Shown one piece after another: positions 63,507-64,000 of a stretch of DNA of 64,000 nucleotides; the stretch's first letter is position 1; every line of letters begins with the position of its first letter. Position numbers and translations under genes: made by a program. The notes under the pieces were generated by a model, which worked only from the letters and a program-made list of their open reading frames with translations, did not search any database and was not told the origin of the DNA. This stretch comes from Umbilicaria muhlenbergii (taxonomy: Eukaryota > Ascomycota > Lecanoromycetes > Umbilicariales > Umbilicariaceae), in the NCBI GenBank assembly GCA_000611775.1, contig KK106986.1, forward strand, positions 1,696,022 through 1,760,021. The letters run 5' to 3'.

Positions 63507-64000
63507 CAATTGAGGATTCATCATAAGCTGTCTATCACCTATCATTCACAAACTGACGGGCAGACTGAACGCTTAAACCAGACGTTAAAACAGTACTTAT
63601 GATGCTATGTTAACTATCAACAGATCAACTGAGTGGAACTCTTATCAATAGCTCAGCTTGCCTACAACACGGCAGCAGTGAAATTCACGGGAGTATCATC
63701 ATTCTACATCAATTATGGATTCAACCCACCTATGAATGAAGTGAGGGGGCTGGTAACAATAGCACAAAAAGTGAAAGTACAAGTGAATCAGCTTAAGGAC
63801 CTTCATCAAGAGCTTCAGTGAGACATAAAATTTGCCTCAGAAAGGTCAGCAGTATATCACAATAAGAAGAGAGATAAAGGACCTACTCTCAAAGAGGGGG
63901 ATAAAGTATACCTCTTATGTCACAACATCAAGACAAAGCGACTGAGCAATAAACTGAAGCACAAGAAGCTGAGACCTTTTCATATTGCAAAAATGAAAGG
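63507..64000 (+). pseudogene. Element D integrase C-terminal half, continues off window
   Basis: Text such as QTDGQTERLNQTLKQYL near 63550-63600 and 63633-63821 (MELLSIAQLAYNTAAVKFTG, SSFYINYGFNPPMNEVRGL) is Gypsy integrase core to C-terminus, close to element B at 43300-43560. Better preserved than B. The right end lies outside the window. Confidence 0.85.

Larger units (their letters stand above)
45545..64000 (+). mobile_element. Element D: Ty3/Gypsy (family of B), integrase part, broken
   Basis: Integrase sequence homologous to element B is seen in three pieces: 45545-45611 (zinc-binding region), 61765-62104 (core) and 63507-64000 (core to C-terminus, continuing off the right edge). The pieces are separated by element C and by the LTR mini-element; each interruption has a perfect 5-bp target duplication. 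The left part of D (Gag, RT) is not adjacent; element G abuts it. Broken, old. Confidence 0.8.

Noticed and set aside
1-64000. tRNA, rRNA, prokaryotic operons or toxin genes
   Set aside because: None recognised on either strand by reading; the content is eukaryotic repeats plus one host gene.

Overview
The window looks like nuclear DNA of a filamentous ascomycete (Pezizomycotina-type). The only convincing host gene encodes a fungal F-box/leucine-rich-repeat-like protein. Almost everything else is a stack of decayed Ty3/Gypsy LTR retrotransposons, several with chromodomain tails (chromoviruses), plus fragments of Ty1/Copia and Fot1/pogo elements. No bacterial, organellar, rRNA, tRNA or CRISPR features were seen.

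Layout. 1-1.3 kb: minus-strand Copia-type Gag relic running off the left edge. 1.6-4.8 kb: a small island of ordinary, CpG-containing DNA with the F-box gene at 2661-4145 (+). 4.8-5.5 kb: degenerate repeat-rich spacer. 5501-13279: Gypsy element A (-), with matching 228-bp LTRs and an internal 0.93-kb tandem duplication. 13363-13957: Fot1/pogo transposase fragment. 13958-15571: Gypsy H1 (+). 15572-about 21960: Gypsy H2 (+). About 21974-22793: AT-rich segment with imperfect inverted ends. 22794-45544: Gypsy G (-), split by Gypsy F (22964-33744, -) in its integrase and by Gypsy B (38486-45041, +, TSD ccttc) in its LTR. 45545-64000: Gypsy D (+), split by Gypsy C (45612-61764, TSD gtcag) and by a 1.4-kb LTR mini-element (62105-63506, TSD caatt). 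Element C is itself split by Gypsy I (48417-55122, TSD tcaag) and by a 1.1-kb hAT-type MITE (57589-58702, 8-bp TSD).

The insertion order can be read directly: D is older than C, and C is older than both I and the MITE; G is older than B and F. The old elements have lost most CpG and most TGG/CCA, are rich in TGA/TCA, and have LTR pairs that differ only by transitions in my hand counts. CpA and TpG remain abundant, so this is not textbook CpA-to-TpA RIP. The MITE and the interior of the mini-element keep CpG and look younger than their surroundings.

I found no undescribed defence or metabolic system. The most unusual items are the hAT MITE with its 37-bp minisatellite, the LTR mini-element, a tandem LTR-LTR junction with a 2-bp spacer, antisense ORFs inside two Gypsy elements, and a C2H2 zinc-finger pattern in the Gag region of one or two elements. 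Boundaries of domains inside broken elements are approximate.
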